A stretch of 64,000 bases of DNA from Micromonospora sonchi. Lineage in GTDB: Bacteria > Actinomycetota > Actinomycetes > Mycobacteriales > Micromonosporaceae. Shown here piece by piece: positions 41,458-50,860 of the stretch. The stretch covers positions 1 through 64,000 of the forward strand of contig NZ_BMNB01000020.1 of assembly GCF_014646235.1 (NCBI RefSeq), written 5' to 3'. Made by a program: the position numbers and the translations under genes. Positions within the stretch are counted from its first letter, which is position 1, and each line of letters opens with the position of its first letter. A model generated the notes under the pieces. That model saw nothing but the letters and a program-made list of their open reading frames with translations. It was not told where the DNA came from and did not search any database.

Positions 41458-42178
41458 CCTGGAGCGGGAGCTGCGCGCACTGTCCGGGTGGCTGGAGACA
41501 CCCGAGCCGCCGGAGGTGGCCGCCCAGGTGCGCGCCCGGCTCGTCGCCACGAGCGCCCCGGCCGTCCGCCGACACCGATGGCGGTACGCCCTCGCGGCGG
41601 CGCTGGCCGCCCTGCTCGTCGCGCTGCTGCCGCCGGGCCGGGCCGCCGTCGCCGACACGGTGACCGGGCTGCTGCGCTTCGCCGGGATCATCATCAGCAC
41701 CTCCTCCGCACCGGTGCTGCCGACCGGCTCCCCGTCGCCGCTGCCCGCGCAGCGGCCGGTCGGGCTGGACGAGGCCCAGCGGTCGGTGCGGTTCCCGATC
41801 CGGCTGCCGGCCGCGCTGGGGCCGCCCGATCGGGTGCTGGTGGCCGACCCGGACGACAGCGGCGGCCATCGGGTGGCGAGCCTGCTCTACCAGGGCGGCG
41901 AGCTGCGCCTGGACGCCTTCGACGGTCGCCTCGATCCGGTCTTCTTCAAGGAGGTCGCCAGCGCGCGAACGGAGTGGACGCAGGTCGGCGCCGCATCGGC
42001 GATCTGGGTCGGTGAGCCGCACCCGGTGTCGTACCTGGACCGCGCCGGCACGCTGCGGCAGGAGAGCGCCCGGCTGTCCGCCGCCACCTTGATCTGGGAG
42101 GACGCGGGGGTGGTCTACCGGCTGGAGGGCGAGCTGACCATGACCGAGGCGGTCGCGATCGCCACCTCGTTGGCGTGA
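41450..42178 (+). CDS. Membrane-anchored anti-sigma-like protein
   Basis: The 242-aa product has an N-terminal cytoplasmic helix region (DDLERELRALSGWLETPEPP), one membrane helix (WRYALAAALAALLVALLPPG, about 43-62), and an outer domain with DUF4367-like strands (GGHRVASLLYQGGELRLDAF). No zinc-binding HxxxCxxC is seen, so it would be a non-ZAS anti-sigma factor. It overlaps the sigma gene by eight bases, supporting a functional pair. Confidence 0.72.
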   Translation: MDDLERELRALSGWLETPEPPEVAAQVRARLVATSAPAVRRHRWRYALAAALAALLVALLPPGRAAVADTVTGLLRFAGIIISTSSAPVLPTGSPSPLPAQRPVGLDEAQRSVRFPIRLPAALGPPDRVLVADPDDSGGHRVASLLYQGGELRLDAFDGRLDPVFFKEVASARTEWTQVGAASAIWVGEPHPVSYLDRAGTLRQESARLSAATLIWEDAGVVYRLEGELTMTEAVAIATSLA

Positions 42179-42578
42179 CCCGGCTCGACGCCGAGCCCTC
42201 TTTCCGTGACGGAGTTCCTACCGGGAGTTTTCCGATAAGCCGGAGCCGCACACTCCGACGGGAGACGGAGTGAACCGGTCACCGTCGGCTCGCTGGCCTC
42301 GCCACCAACGCTTCGCGCCCGGCGCCGCGCCGCCACACTCGACGGACCGGGCCGGAAGTTTCGGAAACGTGTCTTGTGTTTTCCCGTTCGGTCTGCGACT
42401 GTTTGGCCGTCGGTGGCCCGGGTCGTTCCGGTCGACCGCGATGTGGCCGCGAGCCGAGCACCGGACCAGCGCCTGTCGACCGGAGGGAAGCCTCCGGTCT
42501 GCCTTTGAATGCCCTGGTCGGTAGCTCCGTTCGCCGGAGGGAGTTTCAGGTGGACAGCCTCGGCAGGAAGGAACACTG
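42179..42578. promoter_or_regulatory. 400-bp upstream region of the second sugar importer
   Basis: No gene is seen. The palindrome GTTTC-G-GAAAC at 42358-42368 (context CCGGAAGTTTCGGAAACGTG) resembles LacI-family operators and differs by one base in its left part from the CGAAAGTTTCG site of the xylan locus. The importer's start is 210 bases downstream. Promoter elements are not certain. Confidence 0.5.
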
Positions 42579-43868
42579 ATGAGGGCGAGAAAGCTACTGG
42601 CGGTAGCCCTGGCGACAGGCATGCTGGCTACGGCCGCCTGCGGCGGCGACTCGGAGAACCGGGACAGTGACGGCAACGTCACGATGAGCTTCTGGCACAA
42701 CGCCACCACCGGGCCGGGCAAGGCCTTCTGGGAGAAGACGGTCGCCGACTTCGAAGCCGCCAACTCGGGCGTGAAGATCGAAATCCAGTCCATCCAGAAC
42801 GAGGACCTGGACGGCAAGCTCCAGACCGCGCTCAACTCCGGCGACGCCCCCGACGTCTTCATGCAGCGCGGCGGCGGCAAGATGGCCGCGATGGTCAAGG
42901 CCGGCCAGCTGATGGACATCACCGGCTCGATCACCGACGAGACCAAGAAGGTGATCTCGGAGGGGTCCTTCACCGCCCAGACGATCGACGGCAAGGTCTA
43001 CGCGATGCCGGTGGCGGTTCTGCCCGGTGGCTTCTTCTACAGCAAGGACCTGTTCGCCAAGGCCGGCATCACGCAGACGCCGACCACGCTCGCCGACCTT
43101 CAGAACGCCGTGACGAAGCTGAAGGCGGCGAACATCCAGCCGATCGCCCTCGGCGCCAAGGACGCCTGGCCGGCCGCGTTCTACTACTACTTCTTCGCGC
43201 TGCGCGAGTGCAGCTCGGAGACGATCACCCAGGCCGGCCAGACGATGAACTTCGACGACCCCTGCTGGTTGAAGGCCGGTCAGGACGTGCAGAGCTTCGC
43301 CGGGGCGAAGCCGTTCAACAACGGCTTCCTGACCACGTCGGCGCAGCAGGGCGCCGGCAGCTCCGCCGGTCTGCTCGCCAACCACAAGGCGGCGATGGAG
43401 CTGATGGGTGCCTGGAACCCTGGCGTCATCGCCTCCCTGACCCCGGACGAGAAGCCGCTGCCCGACCTGGACTGGTTCCCCTTCCCCAGCATCGAGGGCG
43501 GTGCCGGTCAGCCCGGCGCCATTCTCGGCGGCGTCGACGGTTACTCCTGCTCGGCCCAGGCCCCCAAGACGGAGTGCAGCGCCTTCCTGAACTACATGGC
43601 GCGCACGGACGTGCAGAAGGCCTACTACGAGGCGTTCAACGCTCCGCCGGTCAACAGCGAGGCGCAGGCCGCAGTCGAGGAGCCGCACCTGAAGTCGATC
43701 CTCACCGCCTACAGCCAGGCGCCGTTCGTCTCCCAGTGGCTCGACACGGTCTACGGGCAGAACGTCGGCAACGCGCTGAACAGCGCCGTGGTGAACATGC
43801 TGGCCGGCAAGGGCGACCCGCAGAGCATCGTGGACGCGGTCAAGACCGCCGCCAAGAGGGCTCAGTAG
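42579..43868 (+). CDS. MalE-type sugar-binding lipoprotein
   Basis: The 429-aa product has a lipobox signal (GMLATAACG) and a family-1 solute-binding domain (VTMSFWHNATTGPGKAFWEK, LNSGDAPDVFMQRGGGKMA, YAMPVAVLPGGFFYSKDLF). It is typical for import of di- or oligosaccharides such as xylobiose or cello-oligomers; the exact sugar is not shown. It leads a three-gene operon. Confidence 0.9.
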   Translation: MRARKLLAVALATGMLATAACGGDSENRDSDGNVTMSFWHNATTGPGKAFWEKTVADFEAANSGVKIEIQSIQNEDLDGKLQTALNSGDAPDVFMQRGGGKMAAMVKAGQLMDITGSITDETKKVISEGSFTAQTIDGKVYAMPVAVLPGGFFYSKDLFAKAGITQTPTTLADLQNAVTKLKAANIQPIALGAKDAWPAAFYYYFFALRECSSETITQAGQTMNFDDPCWLKAGQDVQSFAGAKPFNNGFLTTSAQQGAGSSAGLLANHKAAMELMGAWNPGVIASLTPDEKPLPDLDWFPFPSIEGGAGQPGAILGGVDGYSCSAQAPKTECSAFLNYMARTDVQKAYYEAFNAPPVNSEAQAAVEEPHLKSILTAYSQAPFVSQWLDTVYGQNVGNALNSAVVNMLAGKGDPQSIVDAVKTAAKRAQ

Positions 43869-43878
43869 CCCGACCGCC

Positions 43879-44901
43879 ATGTCTGACACGCAACACGAGA
43901 GCGTACGGCTCGCGCCGGACCCGTCCCCGGGTCTGACGACGGTCGGGGGTGACACGCCGGTCGTGTCGCCCCCGGCCGGGCGCCGGACACGCAGGGGCAT
44001 CGGCTGGCCGGCCCGGCTGGAGATCGCGCTGATGACAGGGCCGACACTGGTCGTGTTCCTGTCCTTCGTCATCCTCCCCGTGGCCATGGCGGCCTACTAC
44101 GGCTTCTTCAGCTGGCAGGGTTACGGGCCGGCCGAAGACTTCGTCGGCTTCCGCAACTACCTGCTCATCTTCGAGGACAGCACCTTCCTCGCCGCCCTGC
44201 GCCACAACGGCATCATCGTGGTGTTGTCGCTGCTGCTCCAGGGGCCGGCGGCCGTCCTGCTCGCCCTGCTGCTGAACCGGCAGATCCGGGGGCAGACGCT
44301 CATCCGGGTGCTCATCTTCGTCCCCTATGTGATCTCCGAGGTGGTCGTCGGCACCGGTTGGAGCCTGATGCTGCACGGCGACGGCGTCGTCAACGCCGTC
44401 CTCGGGAAGATCGGGCTGGGCTGGCTGCAGAGCGAATGGCTCTCCGACCCCAAGATCGCGATCTGGACGCTGATGGGCATCCTCACCTGGAAGTACATCG
44501 GCTTCGCCGTGATCCTCTTTCTCGCCGGGTTGCAGGGCATCCCGGAGGAGCTGACGGAGGCCGCGGCGATCGACGGGGCGTCGTACTGGCAGATCCAGCG
44601 TCGCATCACGTTGCCACTGCTCGGGCCGACGATCCGCATCTGGGCCTTCCTGTCGATGATCGGCGCGCTGCAGCTGTTCGACCTGGTCTACATCATCTGG
44701 GGCCAGTACATCGCGGACACCGCCGGCACGTCGACGATGGCCACCTACATGGTCGCCAACGGCCGGACCGCCGGAGAGTACGGGTACGGCAACGCGGTCG
44801 CCGTGGTCCTGTTCGTCGTCTCGCTCGTCGCCGCTCTGTTCTACCAGCGGTTCGTCCTGCGCCGGGACACCGAAGGCGCGATCACCGGAGGGAGGAACTG
44901 A
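43879..44901 (+). CDS. MalF-type sugar ABC permease
   Basis: The 340-aa membrane protein has a cytoplasmic N-tail of about 45 residues, six helices and the loop EAAAIDGASYWQIQRRITLP. It starts ten bases after the binding-protein gene. A Pro/Gly-rich tail rather than extra helices precedes the first membrane span. Confidence 0.9.
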   Translation: MSDTQHESVRLAPDPSPGLTTVGGDTPVVSPPAGRRTRRGIGWPARLEIALMTGPTLVVFLSFVILPVAMAAYYGFFSWQGYGPAEDFVGFRNYLLIFEDSTFLAALRHNGIIVVLSLLLQGPAAVLLALLLNRQIRGQTLIRVLIFVPYVISEVVVGTGWSLMLHGDGVVNAVLGKIGLGWLQSEWLSDPKIAIWTLMGILTWKYIGFAVILFLAGLQGIPEELTEAAAIDGASYWQIQRRITLPLLGPTIRIWAFLSMIGALQLFDLVYIIWGQYIADTAGTSTMATYMVANGRTAGEYGYGNAVAVVLFVVSLVAALFYQRFVLRRDTEGAITGGRN

Positions 44902-45767
44902 TGGCCGCGACCGCCGTGTTCGGGCGCCGGGCGAGGCGACCCCGCCAGCGGCTGGCGTGGGGTAGCCCGTCTGTCTACTTCGTCGCGTTGCTGCTCATCG
45001 GGATGATGCTGGCACCGGTCGTCTACATCATCCTCGGTGGTTTCCGCACGAATGCGCAGATCACCACCGATCCCGCCGGGTGGCCCAGCCCCTGGAAGGT
45101 CAACAACTACCTCGACGTGCTGACCGGGACGACGTTCTGGCGTCAGGTGTTCAACTCCACCCTCGTCGCCGTGTTCACCACGGTGGGCGTGGTCACCCTC
45201 GGTCTGATGACGAGCTACATCATCGCCCGCTACCGGTTCCGGGGGCGGGGGGCGATGTACTCGCTCTTCGCCGCCGGTCTGATGTTCCCGCTGACCGTGG
45301 CGATCACCCCGCTGTACGTCCTGATCAAGAATCTCGGGTTGATGAACACGCTGCCGGGGGTGATCCTCCCGCAGATCGGGTTCGCCATCCCGATGACGAT
45401 CATCATCCTGGTCCCCTTCGTACGGGCGATCCCCGACGAGATCCAGGAGGCGGCGTCGATCGACGGCTGCGGCCGGCTGGGCTTCTTCTGGCGGATGGTG
45501 CTGCCGCTGGCCATGCCGGGGGTCATCACCGTGGGCATCCTGACCTTCATCCAGAGTTGGAACGGATACCTGCTTCCGCTGTTCATCCTGAACCGGGAGG
45601 AAACCTTCACCCTGCCGCTCGGCGTGCAGGCCTTCGCCTCGCAGTACTCGGTCGACACGGCCAAGGTCCTGGCGTTCACGTCGCTGTCGATGATCCCGGC
45701 CCTGCTCTTCTTCAGCCTGTTCCAACGGCGGATCGTCGGCGGGCTGACCGGAGCCGTCAAGGGGTGA
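44901..45767 (+). CDS. MalG-type sugar ABC permease
   Basis: The 288-aa protein has six helices and the loop EAASIDGCGRLGFFWRMVLP. TGATG overlap with the previous stop and GGAGGGAGG ahead of the ATG indicate coupled translation. As in the first importer, no ATP-binding protein is encoded nearby. Confidence 0.9.
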   Translation: MAATAVFGRRARRPRQRLAWGSPSVYFVALLLIGMMLAPVVYIILGGFRTNAQITTDPAGWPSPWKVNNYLDVLTGTTFWRQVFNSTLVAVFTTVGVVTLGLMTSYIIARYRFRGRGAMYSLFAAGLMFPLTVAITPLYVLIKNLGLMNTLPGVILPQIGFAIPMTIIILVPFVRAIPDEIQEAASIDGCGRLGFFWRMVLPLAMPGVITVGILTFIQSWNGYLLPLFILNREETFTLPLGVQAFASQYSVDTAKVLAFTSLSMIPALLFFSLFQRRIVGGLTGAVKG

Positions 45768-46227
45768 CCCTGGACTCCCTGCTCAGCTGGTTGGCCGGCG
45801 GCGTGCTGTTAGCTCGCCGCCGGCCTCGTCACCACCCTGCTGCCCCGCCGGCGGGCCCGTGCGGAGCAGGCCCGGGTGGCCTGGTCGACCGCGCGCGCGG
45901 CGATCGACAGCGCCACGGTCAGCCGCGACGCGACCAGGGCGCGGGTGCCCGAGGCCGAGCGCCTGCTGGCCCGCGCCGAGTTCCTCGCCGCCGAGCGGGG
46001 CGGCGCTCACCGCCGCCACCGCCGCCCTCGCCCAGCAGATCATCGACCTCGACCAGCGGTACGGCGCCGACGCCCGCCCGGCTTACCTGCGGCTGGCCAG
46101 CGACTACGCCCGGCTGCTCGACGAGGTGACGGCGATCGAGGGGGCCGACGAGACGGGCGTACGCCGGCTGCGCGGCCAGGTCGGCACCCTCAGCCGGAAG
46201 GCGTCCCGGCTCGCGGGCAGGCCCTGA
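45764..46227 (+). pseudogene. Frameshifted membrane-anchored protein gene
   Basis: A GTG overlapping the MalG stop opens LDSLLSWLAGGVLLA. The sense then continues in another frame (AGLVTTLLPRRRARAEQARV, SATVSRDATRARVPEAERLL) and in a third (ALTAATAALAQQIIDLDQRY ... RGQVGTLSRKASRLAGRP) to a stop at 46227. Two +1 shifts are required. The pieces fit a ~150-aa protein with one N-terminal helix and a coiled cytoplasmic domain. It may be decayed or contain two sequencing errors. Confidence 0.55.
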
Positions 46228-46314
46228 GGTTTGCTGGGCGCCCACTCGGCGAGGCAGAAGCGACGAACGAGGTGCGCAACGGGTAACCCGGCGGGGAGCA
46301 GATAGCCGGAACGT

Positions 46315-46356
46315 CGTCATGTCACACAGACATGATTATGTCTGTGTGACATGACG
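46315..46356. repeat. Perfect 19-bp inverted repeat with GATT loop
   Basis: CGTCATGTCACACAGACAT and its exact complement flank GATT. AT content is well above the surroundings and no T-run follows, so a plain terminator is less likely than an operator, a recombination site or an element end. It lies upstream of the lipoprotein gene. Confidence 0.7.
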
Positions 46357-46410
46357 GCTCCAACAAGTAATGCTCCCGCGACGTCCAAACGGGCTGGCAC
46401 ACTCAACCCC

Positions 46411-46731
46411 ATGGCGATCATTCCAGTCCGGATGGTGCTTGCCGTGGTAGCCGGCGCGGTGATGCCGCTGCTGCTGGTCTCGGGCTGCACCAGTGGCACG
46501 TCACCAGCGGCTTCGGTCTCGGCTGGCGACGGCAGCGAGCAAGTCGTCGCCGACGAGGTCCGGTATCTACAGATCCGCGGCGACGCCCGAGTCACCGTAC
46601 TGGACGCCAACGTGATCTTGGAGGTTCGACTGGCCTCGCCGACGCCCGTAGGCGACGACCAGGCGGCGGCCCTTCCCCTGGCATCGGCACGGGTCACCAA
46701 TCACGCACTGGACCTGGTCCGCGCCGCCTGA
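46411..46731 (+). CDS. Small lipoprotein of unknown function
   Basis: The ~106-aa product has a membrane/lipoprotein signal (VLAVVAGAVMPLLLVSGC; lipobox LVSGC) and a short beta-rich domain (EVRYLQIRGDARVTVLDANV). No family is recognised. ATG 46411 is picked; ATG 46351 lies inside the palindrome and ATG 46432 is later. No start has a good ribosome site. Confidence 0.45.
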   Translation: MAIIPVRMVLAVVAGAVMPLLLVSGCTSGTSPAASVSAGDGSEQVVADEVRYLQIRGDARVTVLDANVILEVRLASPTPVGDDQAAALPLASARVTNHALDLVRAA

Positions 46732-46739
46732 CAGGTACG

Positions 46740-47715
46740 TCAGGTGGTGATGAGGTCTCGTGCGTCCTGGCAGAATCGGCGGACGGCGGGCGTACGCCGA
46801 TATGGCCGCAAGGTGTCGACCAGATTGCGGACATGCTTGATACACCTGGCGGAGGTGACCTGGCCGGTGAGGGTTTGCACCGCCTGGTCGCCAAGGGCGA
46901 TCGCCCTGTCCAACTCGGGCTGCTCCTGCTGAACGTACGTGGTGGCGAGCAGCGCGTTGCGCAGCGCGCCCTCGCGGGTGTACTCGTCGGCCTGTAGCCG
47001 CAGCGCGGTCCGCAGATGGTCACGGGCCCGCGCCCAGTCTTCGAGCTTGACGTAGCAGTAGCCGGCCTGAGCGTGGGCCTGTGCCTCGTTGATCCAGTAG
47101 GACCAGTCGGGATCGCCATGTTCCGGCCGATTGTCGCTGAACCGATCGAACGCGTTGTCGAGCGCGCGGCGGGTGTCGGTCTCCGAACGGTTGTTGGCGT
47201 ACGCCTCGGCCGCCCGCAGGTCGAGGATCACCGGGACCTTTGGACTGGTGGCGGGGTATGTGGCTCGGGCGGTCTCGGCCAGGGTTGGAATAGCTGCGCT
47301 CCCCCAGGACACCGACCACGGTGCGCAGGTGTTGGCGGACCAGCCCCAGTGTTTGACCACTGCCGAGATGGTCGTCCATGCGCCTCAGGCTGGCGGTGAT
47401 CGCGTCCAAGTGGTCGACGACCTCGCCGACCAACCGACGGCCGGTGGTCGACGCGACGTCCTGCGGAGATTCAGCGAGCATCCACTCGTGCGCCGGTGCG
47501 GTCAGTCCGGAGCCGAGCAGGGCGAGGAACGTCCGTCGATGCATCATTCCCTCAGGTTCGTTCACCACCTCAGCCGCCTGCAAGGCCCCCGTTGAGGACC
47601 AGGGCAGATGCAGACCGACAGCGGCAGAAACGGCCTCACATCCATCGTCCGGCCACCCCAGCTCATCGAGGCTCACCGTTCGTTGCAACTGCTCGGACAG
47701 CAGCACCGTGGTCAA
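46740..47715 (-). pseudogene. Decayed Xre-type regulator with TPR-like C-terminus
   Basis: The 5' part reads LSEQLQRTVSLDELGWPDDG ... FLALLGSGLTAPAHEWML ... LRRMDDHLGSGQTLGLVRQH, and the 3' part, in another frame, reads IPTLAETARATYPATSPKVP ... GDPDWSYWINEAQAHAQAGY. Together they match the long actinomycete regulators with an HTH and a helical repeat domain. The HTH is missing (in-frame TAG just upstream), and a shift plus deletion near 47290 removes the middle. Confidence 0.6.
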
Positions 47716-47923
47716 CAGCGGCCAAGGGCTACGGGGAACCTATGTCATCGGGTAACTACGGCACGGAACCGCACCAATAGGCACCACTCGCACCCACCCA
47801 CACCAAAGCCTGAGTCGGATCAAATGGACGCATCGGATCGGCGATATCCATCCCGGTCGAGTCCAGGTGGCCGGCGGCCGGGACGCGGCAACGTCCCGGC
47901 CTTCGGCTGCTCAGGAGGTGAGG

Positions 47924-48073
47924 GTGCTCGTGGCTTCGATGACCGTGTCGGTTGTGCTCGGTGGGCTGGTGCCGGGTTTTCTGCTCGGGCTGTTCGCGTT
48001 CAAGGTGAAGGCGCGGTGGTGCCCGCGCTGCGGGGAGTCCACCGACGCCACGCCGTCGGTGGAGCGGGGCTGA
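47924..48073 (+). CDS. Tiny membrane protein with CxxC motif
   Basis: The 49-aa product has one membrane helix (VSVVLGGLVPGFLLGLFAF) followed by WCPRCGES. GTG 47924 follows AGGAGG at five bases. It overlaps the Xre gene (TGATG), so the two form an operon. Function unknown. Confidence 0.6.
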   Translation: MLVASMTVSVVLGGLVPGFLLGLFAFKVKARWCPRCGESTDATPSVERG

Positions 48074-48474
48074 TGAACCGCCCGCACCGGCGCGACCACA
48101 ATGCCGTACCACTCGGCCGGCGGGTGGCCGAGCTACGGGCCCGCCGGGCCATGAGCCAACAAGCCTTCGCCGACCGGCTCGGCCAGTCGAAGAGCTGGGT
48201 CGACAAGGTCGAACGCGGCGTACGGAAACTCGACCGCTACTCCGTGATCCGCGAGATCGCCGACGTCCTGCGCCTCGACCCGGCAGTCCTGCTCGGCTCC
48301 CGCCAACCGTCGCCCACCACGACACCGGGCCCGGGCGGGATCGATGCCAGCGATGAACGCGCTACCGCTCACCGACGCGTGGACCAGCCACGACGCCGGG
48401 CGATGACCCACGGGGAAAAACCCCGACTCACGTCGGCACTATATCTTGCTCGGCACGATATAGTGCCGACATGA
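48073..48474 (+). CDS. Truncated Xre-family regulator
   Basis: The 133-aa product has an N-terminal Cro/C1 HTH (LGRRVAELRARRAMSQQAFA, RLGQSKSWVDKVERGVRKLD). Relatives of this type usually continue for another ~250 residues of helical repeats. Here, after LLGSRQPS, the sequence is low complexity, and its last residues (ALYLARHDIVPT) are simply the translated PadR operator. The stop overlaps the PadR start. It is probably a truncated but still DNA-binding protein. Confidence 0.6.
   Translation: MNRPHRRDHNAVPLGRRVAELRARRAMSQQAFADRLGQSKSWVDKVERGVRKLDRYSVIREIADVLRLDPAVLLGSRQPSPTTTPGPGGIDASDERATAHRRVDQPRRRAMTHGEKPRLTSALYLARHDIVPT
48432..48470. promoter_or_regulatory. PadR-type operator palindrome
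   Basis: GTCGGCACTATATC and its perfect complement are separated by 11 bases and abut the PadR start codon. AT-rich ATATC/GATAT half-sites are usual for PadR-family self-repression. Confidence 0.75.
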
Positions 48475-48818
48475 GTTCTCGGGCGATGAGCGAACCTGCC
48501 TTCTTCATCCTCACCGCGTTGGTCGACGCTCCCCGTCACGGGTACGGCATCGTCGCGGAGACGGCCGAGCTGTCCCAGGGCCGGGTACGGCTGAAGATCG
48601 GCTCGCTCTACGGGGCCCTGGACCGGCTCGTCGGGGAAGGGCTGGTCGAAGTGGACCGCGAGGAGGCTTGGCAGGGACGGCTACGCCGGTACTACCGGCT
48701 GACCGAGCAAGGCCGCCAAGCCCTCGACGCGGAGGCCCGCCGACTGACCGCCAACGCGCGCCTCGCCTCGACCCGACTGGTCAACTCCCGGCGACCTGTC
48801 ACGGGGGAATCCTCGTGA
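48471..48818 (+). CDS. PadR-family transcriptional regulator
   Basis: The 115-aa winged-helix protein (EPAFFILTALVDAPRHGYGI, KIGSLYGALDRLVGEGLVEV, RRYYRLTEQGRQALDAEARR) is a short PadR-s1 type. It should bind the palindrome ending at its own start codon. Its stop overlaps the next gene (GTGA), the usual arrangement for a PadR controlling a membrane protein. The transcript may be leaderless, since no ribosome site is visible between operator and ATG. Confidence 0.88.
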   Translation: MSSRAMSEPAFFILTALVDAPRHGYGIVAETAELSQGRVRLKIGSLYGALDRLVGEGLVEVDREEAWQGRLRRYYRLTEQGRQALDAEARRLTANARLASTRLVNSRRPVTGESS

Positions 48819-49837
48819 GCCGCCTGGAGGAGCGCTACCTCCGGGTGCTGCGCCTGCTGCCCGCCGCCTACCGGCAGGAATGGGAAGACGAGATGGTGGC
48901 CGCCTTCCTGGAGAGCATGAACACCGGCGATCCGGAGACCGACGAATATCTCGCGGACCATGGCCGGCCGAGCCTGTCGGAGGTCGCCAGCGTCCTGTCC
49001 CTCGCCCTCCGGCTGCGGCTCGGCGGGGTCGGCGCGGAACCCCGTGCGTACGCCTGGGGGCAGGCCGTGCGACTGGCGACACTGATGGGGGTGCTGGCCA
49101 ACGCCGTGCTCGCCACCGCCGGCATCGCCGTCATGCTGTGGCAGGCCGGGCGGATCGCCTGGCTGCCGGCACCGGCACCGGAGTTGATGCTCACTCTGCC
49201 CGAGCAGAGTTGGAGCACCGCCTGGCACCTCGCCGGCTATGCCTGGCTGCCGGCCTACCTCGCGCTCGTCCTGGGGCATCGGCGGGTGGCCCAGGCGGTC
49301 GCCCTGATCGCCGTCGTGCCACCGGTCATCACCGGCGTGATCGCGGCCGCCGGTGACTCGCCACTGACCGTGGCGCCCTGGGCGATGCGGGTGACCGACA
49401 TCGTGCTGCTGCTCGCCATGTCGGCCTTCCGCTCCGACACCCCTGCGGTGCCGCGCCGCCCCTGGCTCCTCGCGCTACCGGTCGGCATCCTCCTCGTCCC
49501 GGTGCCGCTGTTCATCGCCCAGGCCACCACCCCGGCGCTTCAGCTGCTGGACTGGCCGGGCCTGGCCTGCGCGGTGGTCGCCGCCGCGCTCGCGGTCCAC
49601 CTGGCAGGTGGCGCGATCCGCCGTACGCCCCGTGCCGTGTCCTGGTCGCTGGCGTTCAGCCTGCTCGCCACGGCAACGCTCGTCACGCGGATCGCGACCC
49701 TGATCGACTACCGCAACCAGGTGCAGCACGCCACCCTGACCACGATCGGGGCGATCGAAGTGATCGCCGTGGCAGCCGTCGGCGTACCGGTGGCCGTACT
49801 CGCCGCCCGAGGCCTCAGAGCAACCAACCCTCAGTGA
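48815..49837 (+). CDS. Integral membrane protein under PadR control
   Basis: The 340-aa product begins with a cytoplasmic helical segment (LEERYLRVLRLLPAAYRQEW, the start common to PadR-linked membrane proteins) and has about seven to eight membrane helices after residue 85. No transporter signature is visible. Coupling to padR suggests a stress or drug-responsive envelope protein. Confidence 0.75.
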   Translation: MSRLEERYLRVLRLLPAAYRQEWEDEMVAAFLESMNTGDPETDEYLADHGRPSLSEVASVLSLALRLRLGGVGAEPRAYAWGQAVRLATLMGVLANAVLATAGIAVMLWQAGRIAWLPAPAPELMLTLPEQSWSTAWHLAGYAWLPAYLALVLGHRRVAQAVALIAVVPPVITGVIAAAGDSPLTVAPWAMRVTDIVLLLAMSAFRSDTPAVPRRPWLLALPVGILLVPVPLFIAQATTPALQLLDWPGLACAVVAAALAVHLAGGAIRRTPRAVSWSLAFSLLATATLVTRIATLIDYRNQVQHATLTTIGAIEVIAVAAVGVPVAVLAARGLRATNPQ

Positions 49838-49890
49838 CGCGAGCGGCTCGCGGGGCGGCCGGTGGCCGACCGACCGCCCGGGCGCTCCGG

Positions 49891-50784
49891 TCAGCGGCTG
49901 TTCGCGAGGTCGGTGCAGTCGGTCTCGTCGGGCAGCAGCGGCCGCAGGGTGACCGTCCACCGCTTGCCGTCCGAGGCCCACGGGGTCAGCGCGTTGGCGC
50001 TCGCGGCGGCGGTCAGCAGATCCCGCGCCTGCTCGCCGGTGACCGTCACACAACCGACCCCCAGGTCCTTGCCGAGATCCGCGCCGGGCAGCGCCGGCCC
50101 GGGCCAGGCCACCTCGGGCTGCTCGCCGAGTTCGGCGTTGGCGACCCACGGCTCGGCGACCGCCGCCACGACGGTGGGCGCGTACGCCTGTGCACCGGCG
50201 TGTGCCGCAGCGAGCGGGCCGGAATCGCTGGTCAACGACTCGGCGAACTCGCGCAGCTTCTCTCGGGCCGCCCGCTGGTCAGCGGTCAGGCCCTGCTCGG
50301 CGGCGGGGTCGCCGCCAGCGGGCACGGTCAGGGCATCCACCTCCAGCTCCGCCACGCCGTCGACGCCGAAGACGGTGAACCGGGTCGACGGGACGTCGGC
50401 GACCGGCGGGGTGCCGAGGTCGCTCACCGTACCCACCCCGGCGGCGCGGGCCAGCTCGACCAGCTTCTCCACATCTGCGGCGCTGATCGTGCCGAGCTGG
50501 AGGTTGGGCAGCGCCGGGCCGGGAAAGGCCAGAGTCGTCGGCCCCTCGGTGATCACGCGTCCATCGCCGTAGACGCTGATCCCGGGCAGGCGGGCCGCTC
50601 GCATGGCCGGGGTCACGAACCCGCCCACGTGATCCATCCGGAACACCAGGGTGTCGGCGGAGTAGGACATCTCGGCCGCGCCGGAATCTCCGGCACCGCC
50701 GGCGCCGGCCTGCTGGCCGCAGGCCGACGCCGTCAACATCAGCAGGGGCACGAGGGCCAGCCACCGGCTTCGGGAAGTTCTCAT
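49891..50784 (-). CDS. Lipoprotein of unknown function
   Basis: The 297-aa product has a lipobox (LLMLTASACG) and a mature domain with two similar halves: LAFPGPALPNLQLGTISAAD ... ELARAAGVG and VAWPGPALPGADLGKDLGVG ... LLTAAASAN. This internal duplication suggests two copies of one fold. No family is recognised. ATG 50784 is the closest start to the signal. It is the last gene of a minus-strand run from the GH43 genes. Confidence 0.65.
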   Translation of the reverse strand: MRTSRSRWLALVPLLMLTASACGQQAGAGGAGDSGAAEMSYSADTLVFRMDHVGGFVTPAMRAARLPGISVYGDGRVITEGPTTLAFPGPALPNLQLGTISAADVEKLVELARAAGVGTVSDLGTPPVADVPSTRFTVFGVDGVAELEVDALTVPAGGDPAAEQGLTADQRAAREKLREFAESLTSDSGPLAAAHAGAQAYAPTVVAAVAEPWVANAELGEQPEVAWPGPALPGADLGKDLGVGCVTVTGEQARDLLTAAASANALTPWASDGKRWTVTLRPLLPDETDCTDLANSR

Positions 50785-50860
50785 GCCGCTTCGACGTACG
50801 TGGACGGGACTTGGTTGCATCGGTGGGGGTCGCCCGGCCGGGCGACCCCCACCACGGGTG

